The notes under the pieces are model-generated. The model saw only the letters and a list, made by a program, of their open reading frames with translations, was not told the DNA's origin and searched no databases. Positions 25,544-34,019 of a stretch of 64,000 nucleotides of DNA are shown here, piece by piece. Source of the stretch: Parasphingorhabdus marina DSM 22363. GTDB lineage: Bacteria; Pseudomonadota; Alphaproteobacteria; Sphingomonadales; Sphingomonadaceae. Every line of letters begins with the position of its first letter. The first letter of the stretch is position 1. The stretch covers positions 930,001-994,000 of the forward strand of contig NZ_FSQW01000001.1 of NCBI RefSeq assembly GCF_900128895.1, read 5' to 3'. Made by a program: the position numbers and the translations under genes.

Positions 25544-26245
25544 CTAGTCGAACCAGCGGCCTTTCCAGCGATTGAAGCGGAACCACTTGGTGATGATATA
25601 TTTTGTGCCCTTGATGACCGGCGTTCCCGCGTGGAGCGTATTCAGATTGGGCCGACCGTCCAGGCCCATATTGTTCCAGGTGAGCAGCATGCCCTTGCGC
25701 GGTTCGACCTGATATTCCAGCTGCGGGAAGGCGGTGGCCCCGCCTTCTTCCGGCTCGTTCAGATAGACCATGGCGGTCCAGGTGCGCTGTCCGCCATTGG
25801 TTGCCTCGAACTTCCAATAGGGCTCGCTCTCGTGGAAAAAATCGTGATGATCCTTGAATTCCTGTCCGGCCTTGTAGCGCTGCCCCTGCAGGATCTCGCT
25901 ATGGGTGTTCGGCAAACCCATCAGATCGCAGATGGAGTCATCGATCCGCCGGATATCGGGATCAGCAATATCGACATTGCAGCTGTCACTGGTCCGATAG
26001 CCTTCCCGTTCGGTGCCCTTGTAGAGGTTTGACGGTTGGGAATTGGCCTCGATCATGTCGATCAGCATCGCACAATCGGAATCGGACAGAAAATTCTGAT
26101 GCACGAAAAACTGGACATGCGGGCTCTCGAGCCATTGTACCTGGGGGTGGACGTTCAGCCGGTCCGCGACAGACCGGCCGAGCTCGGCCAGTTTTTTCGG
26201 ATTGGCATATTTCAGGTTTTCCTGTTTCGAAAGCTGGCTGGTCAT
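25544..26245 (-). CDS. 2-oxoglutarate-Fe(II) oxygenase, prolyl 4-hydroxylase type
   Basis: 233 residues. The C-terminal double-stranded beta-helix (about 95-233) has the iron-binding HxD in YKAGQEFKDHHDFFHE, a second His in LHAGTPVIKG, and the 2-oxoglutarate Lys/Arg in KYIITKWFRF, with TAMVYLNEPEEGGATAF typical of prolyl 4-hydroxylase-like members. Substrate unknown. It starts 10 bp after the amidohydrolase stop, so the two are probably one transcript. Confidence 0.87.
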   Translation of the reverse strand: MTSQLSKQENLKYANPKKLAELGRSVADRLNVHPQVQWLESPHVQFFVHQNFLSDSDCAMLIDMIEANSQPSNLYKGTEREGYRTSDSCNVDIADPDIRRIDDSICDLMGLPNTHSEILQGQRYKAGQEFKDHHDFFHESEPYWKFEATNGGQRTWTAMVYLNEPEEGGATAFPQLEYQVEPRKGMLLTWNNMGLDGRPNLNTLHAGTPVIKGTKYIITKWFRFNRWKGRWFD

Positions 26246-26255
26246 CAGGGCGTCT

Positions 26256-27524
26256 TCAGTCGATTGTCCGCCCCCGAACCATCACCCAGTGCACCGATTC
26301 CAGTCGGGTCACGTCTTCCAGCGGGTTGCCGGTGACGGCGATCATGTCGGCCGAGTACCCGGTGGCAATGCGCCCGATCCGGTTTTCCATTCCGAGCACT
26401 TTCGCTGCCAGGGTCGTCGCGCTGACCACCGCTTCCTGGTGGGTGAGACCGGCATTGACCATCAGCTGAAATTCCTCGGCATTGCGGCCATGGTCAAACA
26501 CGCCCGCATCGGTGCCAAAGGCCACCGGGACGCCCATGTCGCGCGCCCGGGTTACGGCCTTGCCAACTTCCCCGAGCGTCATTCGGATCTTGTTCTCGAC
26601 AACGGGCGTGTAAATCCCCTTGCCGAGCCCTTCACCCACGCCCTTGAAGGCCATCAACGTCGGGACGAGCACGGTACCATTGGATTTCATGACCCTGAGT
26701 GCGGCTTCGTCGGCAAATGTGCCATGGTCAATCGTGTCGATCCCCGCACGGGCGGCCGCTTCGATTCCCCGGGCCCCATGGGCATGCGCCATGACCTTCA
26801 GTCCGAGCGAATGGGCCGTGTCAGCAATGGACCGCATTTCCGCGTCAGAAAAATGTGCTTCCAGCCCGCGACCCTGCTGCGACAACACTCCGCCCGTGGC
26901 GGTGATCTTGATGATGTCGGATCCGGCGCGAGAGGCTTTGCGCACCTTTTCCGCACATTCCACCGGTCCGGTACAACTATAGCCGCTGGCCAGCTGATCG
27001 TTGATCGATTCGGTGAAGCCCGTCGTATCTCCGTGGCCACCGACGATGGCCAGTGCTGGCCCGGCCGCGATGATGCGCGGGCCGGCGATGGTACCTTCCG
27101 CAGTGCCCCGGCGCAGGGAGAAGGCTGTATATTGTGCGGATCCCGCTTCGCGAACGGTCGTGAATCCGGCCCTCGCCGTCAGCAGCGCATTTTTGGCACC
27201 AACCACCACGCCCCATTCCGTCGGTTCGGTGGCCTGTTTCCAGAAGTCTCCGCCAGGATCACCAGTCAGATGCACATGCAGGTCAATCAGTCCGGGCAAT
27301 ATGGTCTTGTCGGACAGGTCCACAATCTCGGCATCCGTAACATTGGTGCGGTCAATGCCGGAGGTGACCGAAACAATCTGGCCATCGCGCACACGGATCG
27401 TGGCCGGTCCGGTTGCCCCCTGTTCGGGATCGGCAATCAGATTGCCCGCGAGAATGACCTGATCCTGCGCCAGCGCCGCCGTCGACAGAGAAAGTGAAAC
27501 CAGAAATGCAATCAGTCGAAACAC
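26256..27524 (-). CDS. Secreted amidohydrolase-family enzyme
   Basis: About 422 residues with a signal peptide (FRLIAFLVSLSLSTAALAQ). The amidohydrolase/imidazolonepropionase-like barrel shows the first metal motif in LPGLIDLHVHLTGD, a carboxylated-Lys region (SDIIKITATGG), later His motifs (VMAHAHGARGIEAA, DTIDHGTFAD) and the Asp motif VAFGTDAGVFDH. Relatives include prolidase-like and Xaa-Arg dipeptidases. GTG at 27524 follows a GGGGGATGAT site and gives the signal, so it was chosen over the longer frame. First gene of an operon with the 2OG oxygenase. Confidence 0.85.
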   Translation of the reverse strand: MFRLIAFLVSLSLSTAALAQDQVILAGNLIADPEQGATGPATIRVRDGQIVSVTSGIDRTNVTDAEIVDLSDKTILPGLIDLHVHLTGDPGGDFWKQATEPTEWGVVVGAKNALLTARAGFTTVREAGSAQYTAFSLRRGTAEGTIAGPRIIAAGPALAIVGGHGDTTGFTESINDQLASGYSCTGPVECAEKVRKASRAGSDIIKITATGGVLSQQGRGLEAHFSDAEMRSIADTAHSLGLKVMAHAHGARGIEAAARAGIDTIDHGTFADEAALRVMKSNGTVLVPTLMAFKGVGEGLGKGIYTPVVENKIRMTLGEVGKAVTRARDMGVPVAFGTDAGVFDHGRNAEEFQLMVNAGLTHQEAVVSATTLAAKVLGMENRIGRIATGYSADMIAVTGNPLEDVTRLESVHWVMVRGRTID

Positions 27525-27587
27525 ATCATCCCCCAAAAAATTGATGGGATCGATTGTGCGACCAGCCGGCGATAGTTGCAATAGAAA

Positions 27588-27617
27588 AGACCCGCTGCCT
27601 TTCCGGGCAACGGGTCT
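27588..27617 (-). terminator. Intrinsic terminator for the RcnB-like gene
   Basis: Stem AGACCCG (27588-27594) with CGGGTCT (27611-27617) plus inner pairs (GCC/GGC) and an A run on the left that reads as UUUU on the minus strand. It lies 21 bp after the stop codon. Confidence 0.85.
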
Positions 27618-27637
27618 TTCTGTGACGATTATGGGCT

Positions 27638-28669
27638 TCAGTAGAAGAAGTCGTAGATCACGTCGACCACACGGCCATCATAGGTGTCAATCAGGAGTAC
27701 ATCGTCATAGTAACGGATCCAGCGATATCCTCCATAGGCCGGTGGCAGCCGGTAGCGCCAGGGATCGTTGATCCAGTAGCGCGATCCGTAAAAGGCCGAG
27801 CCCAGATAGATCCCGATATTCCAGCGGCGATAATTGTGGCCGCGATAGGGCGCGTAATAGCGTCCGACCCGGTAGTAACCGCGGTTATATTTCCGGTACC
27901 GCTTCCAGTTATAGCGCCGGTCATTGCGCCAGCTGCGGTTCCACCGCCGGTAATCCCGGCGCGCTTCGCGATATCCCTGCCGATAGGCGCGGCGGTTGTC
28001 GCGATACCGGTCGCGGCGATCATTATAGCGTCGGTTATCCCGATACCGGTCCCGTCGTGCTTCGCGATAGCGACGATCAATACGGCCATCACGGTTGCGA
28101 TCCACCCGGCGATCCACGCGGCCGTTATTGTTGCGGTCGAAACGGCGGTCAATGCGTCCGTCACGATTGCGGTCGAAACGCCGGTCTACCCGGCCATCGC
28201 GGTTGCGGTCACCGCGGGCGTTGGCACGACGTTGCGAACGGCGGTCAGCGCGGCGGTCCGCCTGACGGTATGCGCGGCGATCCCCGCGTCTTTCGGCTCG
28301 CCGATCCGCGGCGCGCCGAATATTCTGACGCTCGAGGCGCTCACCATGTGACAGGCGACGGCCCTCGTTCGCGCGACGATCCACGCGGTTGCCCTGGCGG
28401 TTTGCCCGGCGTTCACTCCTGTTGTCCTGACGGTTTGCGCGACGCTCGCTGCGATTGCCTTGCCGGTTGGCGCGGCGCTCACCGCGATTGCCCTGGCGAT
28501 TGGCTCGTCGCTCGGAACGGCTGTCTCGCTGCAATGCCGCGCTGCCGGTCAGGTCCACTGCCAGCATGCTGGCACCGTTGTTGATCTTTGGTGCGATATC
28601 TGCGGCGGAAGCCGTTGCGGGCGTCAGCATGGTGGCCGCCATCAGGCCGGTAATGAAAAAAATACGCAT
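27638..28669 (-). CDS. Arg-rich RcnB-like secreted protein with EF-hand-like tandem loops
   Basis: 343 residues, extremely basic. After a signal (1-22) come four copies of an 11-residue Arg/Asn repeat (SERRANRQGNR and variants, 52-96), a variable Arg-rich stretch, then four exact 12-residue repeats (154-201) of DRNRDGRIDRRF type: each carries D-x-N-x-D-G-x-[IV]-D, the first nine positions of a calcium-binding EF-hand/thrombospondin type-3 loop. The C-terminus (about 255-343) has the Tyr/Trp-rich pattern of RcnB-like proteins (GGYRWIRYYDDVLLID and TYDGRVVDVIYDFFY). RcnB is a periplasmic metal-handling protein; the repeats may bind metal, nucleic acid or acidic polymers. Confidence 0.78.
   Translation of the reverse strand: MRIFFITGLMAATMLTPATASAADIAPKINNGASMLAVDLTGSAALQRDSRSERRANRQGNRGERRANRQGNRSERRANRQDNRSERRANRQGNRVDRRANEGRRLSHGERLERQNIRRAADRRAERRGDRRAYRQADRRADRRSQRRANARGDRNRDGRVDRRFDRNRDGRIDRRFDRNNNGRVDRRVDRNRDGRIDRRYREARRDRYRDNRRYNDRRDRYRDNRRAYRQGYREARRDYRRWNRSWRNDRRYNWKRYRKYNRGYYRVGRYYAPYRGHNYRRWNIGIYLGSAFYGSRYWINDPWRYRLPPAYGGYRWIRYYDDVLLIDTYDGRVVDVIYDFFY
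28067..28210 (-). repeat. Four 36-bp tandem repeats inside the RcnB-like gene
   Basis: In frame, each unit codes for 12 residues with the D-x-N-x-D-G-x-[IV]-D pattern; the third unit has Asn at two positions (DRNNNGRVD). The exact period shows recent tandem duplication within the gene. Confidence 0.85.
28382..28516 (-). repeat. Four 33-bp tandem repeats inside the RcnB-like gene
   Basis: Each unit codes for ERRANRQGNR-type 11-residue repeats (residues 52-96) with few substitutions (Gly/Asp, Ser/Gly/Val). A second tandem block in the same gene, unrelated in sequence to the 36-bp block. Confidence 0.85.
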
Positions 28670-28678
28670 GGCACTACT

Positions 28679-28728
28679 CCTTGTCCCGTTCCCGGATTCT
28701 GGTCCTTGTCCCCGTTCCGGTTTCTGGC
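28679..28728. repeat. Two 25-bp direct repeats in the 5' leader of the RcnB-like gene
   Basis: CCTTGTCCCGTTCCCGGATT... (28679-28703) is followed at once by a near copy (28704-28728). It lies 10 bp upstream of the RcnB-like start codon, so it is in the mRNA leader or promoter. Confidence 0.7.
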
Positions 28729-28865
28729 GACTCCATTTGCCGCATCAGTGGCACAAGTCATAGTCTGTTAACCCTGTCAGTCTGCTGAACTGACCTGTTA
28801 TGTTCAGGAAAGGTTGGAGTTATCTGAACGAAATAAGCCTATGAGCGGGAGATGGTCATATCTGA

Positions 28866-29351
28866 TCAATCCCGTTTCTTGCGATAGGTGTCATGGCAGG
28901 TACTGCAGGTCTGGCGCACGACCGTCCATTGTGTCGCAAACCCCTCCTGGTCCCCGGCAGCTGCCAGTTCCGCCAATTTTGCGGTGCGTTCCTGATAGAG
29001 CTTTGCGGTGGCCAGAAAACCTTCGCGGTCATCCCACACGGCGGGCAGGGCGTTGGACCGGTCATTGACGGAACCTTCGGGAAACAGGCCGGGCATGGTC
29101 GTGGCCCAGCCGTTCAGGGTCCGGGCTGCAAAGGCTAGGCCTTTGACCTCACCGCCGCTTTTGATGACCCCGTTCATGCTGCCAAACAGCCCCGCGGACA
29201 TCCAGAAGCCCGCCCGGCGGCCGGCCACCAGCTTGTCCGTTTCCATGGTTACGGCTTCTTCCGCCGCAGCCGGATCCGGTTCTTCGTTCGCCCAAGCGGC
29301 GGTTGCGGCAACTGACGCTGCCAAAACAAGCACCGGAATGTGATATGTCAT
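28866..29351 (-). CDS. Cytochrome c'-type periplasmic protein
   Basis: 161 residues: signal peptide (MTYHIPVLVLAAS to AAWA), four-helix pattern, and a single c-type haem site CSTCHDTYRKK at the C-terminus, the diagnostic position for class II cytochromes (cytochrome c'). Such proteins bind one pentacoordinate haem in the periplasm and can bind NO or CO. The frame extends upstream to 29372, but GGGGGAAACAATC precedes the ATG at 29351. Stand-alone gene between RcnB-like and accC. Confidence 0.88.
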   Translation of the reverse strand: MTYHIPVLVLAASVAATAAWANEEPDPAAAEEAVTMETDKLVAGRRAGFWMSAGLFGSMNGVIKSGGEVKGLAFAARTLNGWATTMPGLFPEGSVNDRSNALPAVWDDREGFLATAKLYQERTAKLAELAAAGDQEGFATQWTVVRQTCSTCHDTYRKKRD

Positions 29352-29440
29352 GATTGTTTCCCCCAAAACCAAGTCCGGTCACAGGAGATCATAATAAAAA
29401 CAAGGCCAACCGGTTTTCGGCGAACGTCGGCTGCGTTCGA

Positions 29441-30790
29441 CTAACCGTCGTCCTGCTCGAGCCACTCTTCCAGCCATTTGATCGTATAGTCTCCCGACTG
29501 GAAGCCTTCGTCGTAGACAAGCTTCTGATGCAGCGGGATCGTGGTTTCGACGCCCTCGATGACAAATTCGTCCAGCGCCCTGGCGAGCCGCATCATGCAG
29601 CCATCCCGGGTGCGGCCATAGACGATGAGCTTGGCGATCATGCTGTCATAATAGGGCGGGATCGAATAACCGGCGTAAAGCCCGCTGTCGACGCGGACAT
29701 GCATGCCGCCCGGCGGATGGTAGCCGGTCACCTTGCCCGGTGACGGTGCCCAGGTCTTGGGATTTTCGGCATTGATCCGGCATTCAATGGCATGGCCGGT
29801 AAACTCCAGTTCGTCCTGGCTGACCGACAGGTCCCGGCCATCGGCGATCCGGATCTGTTCGCGGACAAGATCAAATCCGGTGATCATCTCGGTCACCGGA
29901 TGCTCGACCTGAAGCCGCGTGTTCATTTCGATAAAGTAGAATTCATCATTCTCGTACAGAAATTCGATCGTCCCGGCGCCGCGATAGCCCATGCCCTTCA
30001 TCGCCTCGACGCAGACATCACCCATCCGCTTGCGCTGTTCGGCACTGATTACCGGGGATGGGGCCTCTTCCAGAACCTTCTGATGACGCCGCTGCAGCGA
30101 GCAATCCCGTTCGCCAAGATGAATGGCATTGCCGCGGCCATCGCCGAATACCTGAAACTCGATATGCCGGGGATCGCCGAGATATTTCTCGATATAGACC
30201 GTCGCATCGCCAAAGGCCGCCTTGGCCTCGGTCCCCGCCTGTTTCATCTGGGTCTCGAGTTCGGCCTCGCTATTGACCACTTTCATGCCGCGGCCACCGC
30301 CGCCGGATGCGGCCTTGATGATCACCGGATAGCCGACATCCTTCGCAACCTGTTTGGCAACTTCGAGTTCGCTGACTGCACCATCCGATCCTGGCACCAG
30401 CGGAATGCCGAGCTCGCCAGCGGTCTTTTTGGCTGCCACCTTGTCGCCCATGACCTTGATATGTTCGGGCTTGGGTCCGATCCACTTGATGTCATGCGCT
30501 TCGACCACTTCCGCGAAATGGGCGTTTTCGGAAAGGAAGCCATAGCCGGGATGGATCGCATCGGCATTGCTGATTTCGGCTGCCGAGATGATCGCGGGTA
30601 TACTCAAGTAACTGTCCGTCGCTGGCGGCGGTCCGATACAAATGGCTTCATGTGCGAGGCGCACATGCATCGCGTCCTCATCCGCAGTGCTGTGCACGGC
30701 CACGGTTTCGATGCCCAGCTCACGGGCGGCGCGCAAAATGCGCAGCGCGATCTCTCCGCGATTGGCAATCAGGATCTTGTTGATGGTCAT
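29441..30790 (-). CDS. accC: Acetyl-CoA carboxylase, biotin carboxylase subunit
   Basis: 449 residues, the standard AccC length. Motifs: [20 protein letters not shown] at the start, the ATP-grasp glycine loop [32 protein letters not shown] and [19 protein letters not shown]. It carboxylates the biotin on AccB with ATP and bicarbonate, the first half-reaction of malonyl-CoA synthesis. Third gene of the aroQ-accB-accC operon, 13 bp after accB. Confidence 0.97.
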   Translation of the reverse strand: MTINKILIANRGEIALRILRAARELGIETVAVHSTADEDAMHVRLAHEAICIGPPPATDSYLSIPAIISAAEISNADAIHPGYGFLSENAHFAEVVEAHDIKWIGPKPEHIKVMGDKVAAKKTAGELGIPLVPGSDGAVSELEVAKQVAKDVGYPVIIKAASGGGGRGMKVVNSEAELETQMKQAGTEAKAAFGDATVYIEKYLGDPRHIEFQVFGDGRGNAIHLGERDCSLQRRHQKVLEEAPSPVISAEQRKRMGDVCVEAMKGMGYRGAGTIEFLYENDEFYFIEMNTRLQVEHPVTEMITGFDLVREQIRIADGRDLSVSQDELEFTGHAIECRINAENPKTWAPSPGKVTGYHPPGGMHVRVDSGLYAGYSIPPYYDSMIAKLIVYGRTRDGCMMRLARALDEFVIEGVETTIPLHQKLVYDEGFQSGDYTIKWLEEWLEQDDG

Positions 30791-30803
30791 CCGCCGGCCT
30801 CTT

Positions 30804-31295
30804 CTAGGCTATCACGACGAGCGGCTGGTCAAATTCCACCGGCTGACCGTTTTCCACCAGGATGGATTTGACCGTTCCGGCGGATTCGGCGGCAATCGGG
30901 TTCATCACCTTCATCGCCTCCACAATCAGCAGCGTATCTCCGACGGCCACCTTGTCGCCGACACTGACAAAATCTGCAGCTCCCGGTTCAGGCGCCAGAT
31001 AGGCCGTCCCGACCATCGGTGATTTCTGCGCGCCAGCATGATCTTCGGCCGCCGGTGCTTCTGCTGCTGCAGCAGGTGCAGACGCTGGTGCGGGAGCTGG
31101 GGCCGCTGCCGGTGCAGCAACCGGGGCAACTGGTGCGGTCATCATCGCGCCGCCACCGCGTGACACCTTGATCTTGCGATCGCCGTCCTCGACTTCGATT
31201 TCGCTCAGCCCGGCCTTGTCGAGTATGCCTGCAAGGTCCCGAACAAGCTTGATATCCACATTCATGCCTTCACCGGTATCTTTTTTAGCGGGCAT
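30804..31295 (-). CDS. accB: Biotin carboxyl carrier protein of acetyl-CoA carboxylase
   Basis: 163 residues from the ATG at 31295 (the frame reaches 31373, but the earlier residues overlap aroQ and are not AccB-like). An N-terminal helical part ([15 protein letters not shown]), an Ala/Pro-rich flexible linker (about 55-85) and the C-terminal biotinyl domain with [13 protein letters not shown], whose Lys carries biotin. It shuttles carboxyl groups from AccC to the carboxyltransferase. Between aroQ and accC in one operon. Confidence 0.96.
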   Translation of the reverse strand: MPAKKDTGEGMNVDIKLVRDLAGILDKAGLSEIEVEDGDRKIKVSRGGGAMMTAPVAPVAAPAAAPAPAPASAPAAAAEAPAAEDHAGAQKSPMVGTAYLAPEPGAADFVSVGDKVAVGDTLLIVEAMKVMNPIAAESAGTVKSILVENGQPVEFDQPLVVIA

Positions 31296-31315
31296 TGGTT
31301 TTCCTTCTGCTGATA

Positions 31316-31756
31316 TTAGAGTTGCGACGCAGCGTTGAGGGCCAGTTGATAGCCCAAAGCGCCAAAGCCGCAAATAGTTCCTTTTGCAACCGGAGAGATG
31401 AGGCTCTTGTGGCGAAACTCTTCGCGGGCTGCCGGATTGGACAGGTGCACTTCCAGAACCGGGGTTTCGATCGCCTTGACGGCATCATGGAGAGCAATGG
31501 ATGTATGCGTCAGGGCACCGGCATTGAGGATGACGGCCTGCGCCGCATCCGCTGCGGCTTCCTGCAGCCAGTCGACCAGATGTCCCTCGTGATTGCTCTG
31601 CCGGATTTCAAGTTCGACATTGAGTGTCGCAGCCTGGTCTTCGAGTTGCCCGGCGATGTCGTCGAGCGTGGCGCTGCCGTAAATTTCCGGTTCTCTCATG
31701 CCCAGCAGATTCAGGTTCGGACCGTTCAGCACGAAGATGACAGGTTTGCTCGCCAA
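31316..31756 (-). CDS. aroQ: Type II 3-dehydroquinate dehydratase
   Basis: 146 residues, the usual size for the dodecameric type II enzyme. Motifs: [17 protein letters not shown] with the catalytic Tyr, [29 protein letters not shown] with the catalytic His, and [19 protein letters not shown]. It converts 3-dehydroquinate to 3-dehydroshikimate in aromatic amino acid synthesis. Although the frame opens at 31837, a TTG at 31756 follows GGGGGGA and gives the standard N-terminus. First gene of the aroQ-accB-accC operon. Confidence 0.93.
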   Translation of the reverse strand: MASKPVIFVLNGPNLNLLGMREPEIYGSATLDDIAGQLEDQAATLNVELEIRQSNHEGHLVDWLQEAAADAAQAVILNAGALTHTSIALHDAVKAIETPVLEVHLSNPAAREEFRHKSLISPVAKGTICGFGALGYQLALNAASQL

Positions 31757-31857
31757 GATAATGTCCCCCCAAACGGCGCTTTCGGTTGCGGCTTCCGGTA
31801 GCTCTTTATATGGCTGCACTTGTAAAAGCGAGATCAAATCAGATGGAAACGACCCTG

Positions 31858-32850
31858 ATGACCGAAATTAGCATAAAGTTGAATGGCGACGCCCGCCGCG
31901 CCGCGCAGGGGATGACGATTGCCGATCTGGTGCGCTCGCTGGACCTGGATCCGGAAAAGGTCGCCGTCGAGTGCAACCGGGAAATTGTGCCCCGCTCGAC
32001 GCTGGCCGATGTCGCCCTAAATGAAGGCGATGAGCTGGAGATCGTGCATTTTGTCGGTGGTGGCGACCATGAAGGAGCCAGCAGCGATAGCTGGACCGTC
32101 GCCGGAAGGACATTCCAGTCCCGCCTGATTGTCGGAACCGGCAAGTACAAGGATTTCGAAGAAAATGCGGCCGCTGTTGAGGCATCGGGAGCGGAAATTG
32201 TCACCGTCGCCATTCGCCGGGTCAATGTGACCGATCGCAACCAGCCGGTGCTGATGGACTATATTGATCCCAAAAAGATCACCTATCTCCCCAATACGGC
32301 GGGCTGCTTCAATGCAGATGATGCGATCCGGACGTTGCGGCTGGCGCGCGAAGCCGGTGGCTGGGATCTGGTGAAGCTGGAAGTCCTCGGTGAAGCCAAA
32401 ACCCTGTATCCCAATATGAAGGAAACACTGGAAGCGACCGAGGTGCTGGCGAAGGACGGGTTCAAGCCAATGGTCTATTGCGTCGATGATCCGATTGCGG
32501 CTCGTCAGCTCGAAGATGCGGGTGCGGTGGCAATCATGCCGCTAGGTGCACCGATCGGTTCGGGCCTGGGCATCCAGAATTCTGTGACGATCCGGTTGAT
32601 CGTCGAAGGCGCCGGTGTGCCGGTGCTGGTCGATGCGGGCGTCGGTACGGCCAGCGATGCGGCCGTGGCAATGGAGCTGGGTTGTGATGGTGTGCTGATG
32701 AATACGGCGATTGCGGAGGCCAAGGAGCCCATCCGCATGGCTCGCGCGATGAAGCTTGCGGTCGAAGCCGGACGAGAGGCCTATCTGTCCGGCCGCATGG
32801 GACGGAGGATGTATGCTGATCCGTCCAGTCCGCTGTCCGGATTGATTTGA
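31858..32850 (+). CDS. thiG: Fused ThiS sulfur carrier and ThiG thiazole synthase
   Basis: 330 residues. The first 65 or so are ThiS ([18 protein letters not shown] to [10 protein letters not shown], including the GlyGly); the rest is ThiG ([19 protein letters not shown], the Schiff-base Lys in [17 protein letters not shown], and [11 protein letters not shown] with [18 protein letters not shown]). The enzyme makes the thiazole phosphate of thiamine from 1-deoxyxylulose 5-phosphate and ThiS thiocarboxylate. In a fusion the ThiS C-terminal Gly is internal and cannot be freely thiocarboxylated unless the chain is cut, which is notable. An ATG at 31843 is also possible. It is divergent from aroQ; no TPP riboswitch was seen. 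Confidence 0.93.
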   Translation: MTEISIKLNGDARRAAQGMTIADLVRSLDLDPEKVAVECNREIVPRSTLADVALNEGDELEIVHFVGGGDHEGASSDSWTVAGRTFQSRLIVGTGKYKDFEENAAAVEASGAEIVTVAIRRVNVTDRNQPVLMDYIDPKKITYLPNTAGCFNADDAIRTLRLAREAGGWDLVKLEVLGEAKTLYPNMKETLEATEVLAKDGFKPMVYCVDDPIAARQLEDAGAVAIMPLGAPIGSGLGIQNSVTIRLIVEGAGVPVLVDAGVGTASDAAVAMELGCDGVLMNTAIAEAKEPIRMARAMKLAVEAGREAYLSGRMGRRMYADPSSPLSGLI

Positions 32851-32940
32851 TGGGGCGAGGGCGCAGGGGTCCCTATAGCCACAAATCGCTCATGATGAGC
32901 GGGGGCTTGGGATAATGGTGAGGTTTGAGTCTTTGTTTGA

Positions 32941-33143
32941 CCTCAAGCGCCGGGCGGCGACATCCGTCGCCTTGGCTACGCGCCATAAGGCGCGGCGGCC
33001 GGTCGGCCTTGCCTCGCTGCGCTCGGTTCGGTGATCTTTCGATAGGGTGCCAATCCGACGCGTAGCGTCGGCAAGCGCGACTGCGCGCCCGAGCTACTGC
33101 GAGGAAAGCCAAGCGGGCGGATGCCCGCACCCGGCGCTTGAGG
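32941..33143. repeat. Copy 1 of a 200-bp imperfect palindromic element
   Basis: Begins CCTCAAGCGCCGGGCGGCGA and ends CCCGGCGCTTGAGG, arms that are near inverse complements over about 85 bp (left GGCCTTGCCTCGCTGCGCTC matches the right arm read backwards). A second copy lies at 54610-54810 with almost the same left half. No gene inside; the minus-strand 85-codon open frame across it is a by-product. The arms could fold into one long hairpin. It sits after the thiSG gene, so it may also end transcription. Confidence 0.85.
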
Positions 33144-33493
33144 GTCTAAAAAAGAGAATCATCCACCCCATAAAAACGTACCATCTGTAACTATCTGAAT
33201 AGTAACAAAAGTTACATTGTATCATTTTGATCGACGCCAAATTGTCGTTGGTCGAAGCTTTGTGCGGTTTGCCGAATGAAACGGCTGTTTATCGAAGTTG
33301 GAATGATCGCCCTGCTGGCTTCCCCTATCCAAGAATACGAGACGGGAGCAACAGAATAGACTTATCAGCCATTCCCCTGGCTTGCCAAGCAACCTGCTCC
33401 CGTTCTCACCCCCTTTCAGGGGGTTTCCCCCAGGCGGGAAAGTGTGGTGCCCCCGGTGCCTCGCCTTCCCGCAGAGTTTTAGAGGAGTGAGAA
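33144..33493 (+). promoter_or_regulatory. Structured leader upstream of the UrcA gene
   Basis: A 350-bp stretch with no convincing gene. Near the end two stem-loops occur: ACCCCC/GGGGGT (33408-33424, 5-nt loop) and GCGGGAA/TTCCCGC (33434-33472), the second followed by AGAGTTTT just before GAGGAGTGAGAA and the UrcA start. A terminator-like hairpin placed directly before a ribosome site suggests attenuation or RNA-level control of the UrcA gene. Confidence 0.5.
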
Positions 33494-33847
33494 ATGTTGA
33501 AAGCCGTATTTACCAAGGGTCTTGTAGCCGCAGCCGCCGTTGCCGTGACCGCCACCGGACTGTCCGCCACGGCCAATGCCCAGGAAAAGATCGTGCGCAC
33601 CGCGATTGTCCATTATGATGATCTCGACCTGGCAAGCGCAGCCGGGCAGCAGACTTTGGAAGGACGCCTGAAAGGTGCCGTGAGGAAAGTGTGCGGAAGT
33701 TACCAGCGCGGCCAGCTCGCAGAGATACTGGACCACCAGAATTGCATGGCAGAAGCCAAGGCCTCGGCCACGCGTGCGAAGGTCACCATTATGGCCGCTG
33801 CAGCCAGTGGCGAGCCCGTGGAAACAGCGATGGTGATCAGCCGCTGA
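33494..33847 (+). CDS. UrcA-family secreted protein
   Basis: 117 residues: signal peptide (to ATANA, about residue 29), then the UrcA pattern VHYDDLDLASAAGQQTLEGR and a conserved pair of Cys (VCGSYQRG and HQNCMAEA). UrcA proteins are small secreted proteins common in Sphingomonadales and Caulobacterales, role unknown. GAGGAGTGAGAA precedes the ATG. A structured leader lies upstream and an intrinsic terminator follows 60 bp after the stop. Confidence 0.85.
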   Translation: MLKAVFTKGLVAAAAVAVTATGLSATANAQEKIVRTAIVHYDDLDLASAAGQQTLEGRLKGAVRKVCGSYQRGQLAEILDHQNCMAEAKASATRAKVTIMAAAASGEPVETAMVISR

Positions 33848-33909
33848 ACTGATCGAAATCAAGAGCCGTGATCCCCAATAAGCGGCCTTATTTGGCCAAA
33901 CCAACTAGA

Positions 33910-33937
33910 ACCCCGGTGCCCTTACACCGGGGTTTTT
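33910..33937 (+). terminator. Intrinsic terminator of the UrcA gene
   Basis: Perfect 9-bp stem ACCCCGGTG (33910-33918) with CACCGGGGT (33925-33933), a 6-nt loop and a T run (33933-33937) extending to TTTTTATTT. Confidence 0.93.
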
Positions 33938-34019
33938 ATTTGTCTGCGATCGGAGAAACAATACAGGGGTCGAGCCCCAAACCTTTTTGGCCCGTTCGTG
34001 ACTCCGGAAGGTTACGTGT

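Noticed and set aside
27836-28351. Ala/Val/Pro-rich open frames opposite the RcnB-like gene
   Set aside because: Antisense shadows of the Arg-rich repeats; the real gene has a signal peptide, terminator and recognisable C-terminus.
31757-31857. Possible TPP riboswitch before thiSG
   Set aside because: No CTGAGA and no ACCTGATC-type core is present in the 101-bp gap.
32873-33130. 85-codon minus-strand open frame across the palindromic element
   Set aside because: It reads entirely through the repeat, is Arg-rich because of GC-rich hairpin sequence and has no ribosome site or family pattern.
33227-33490. 87-codon plus-strand open frame before the UrcA gene
   Set aside because: Runs through the stem-loop leader, no ribosome site, no domain; the region is better read as leader.
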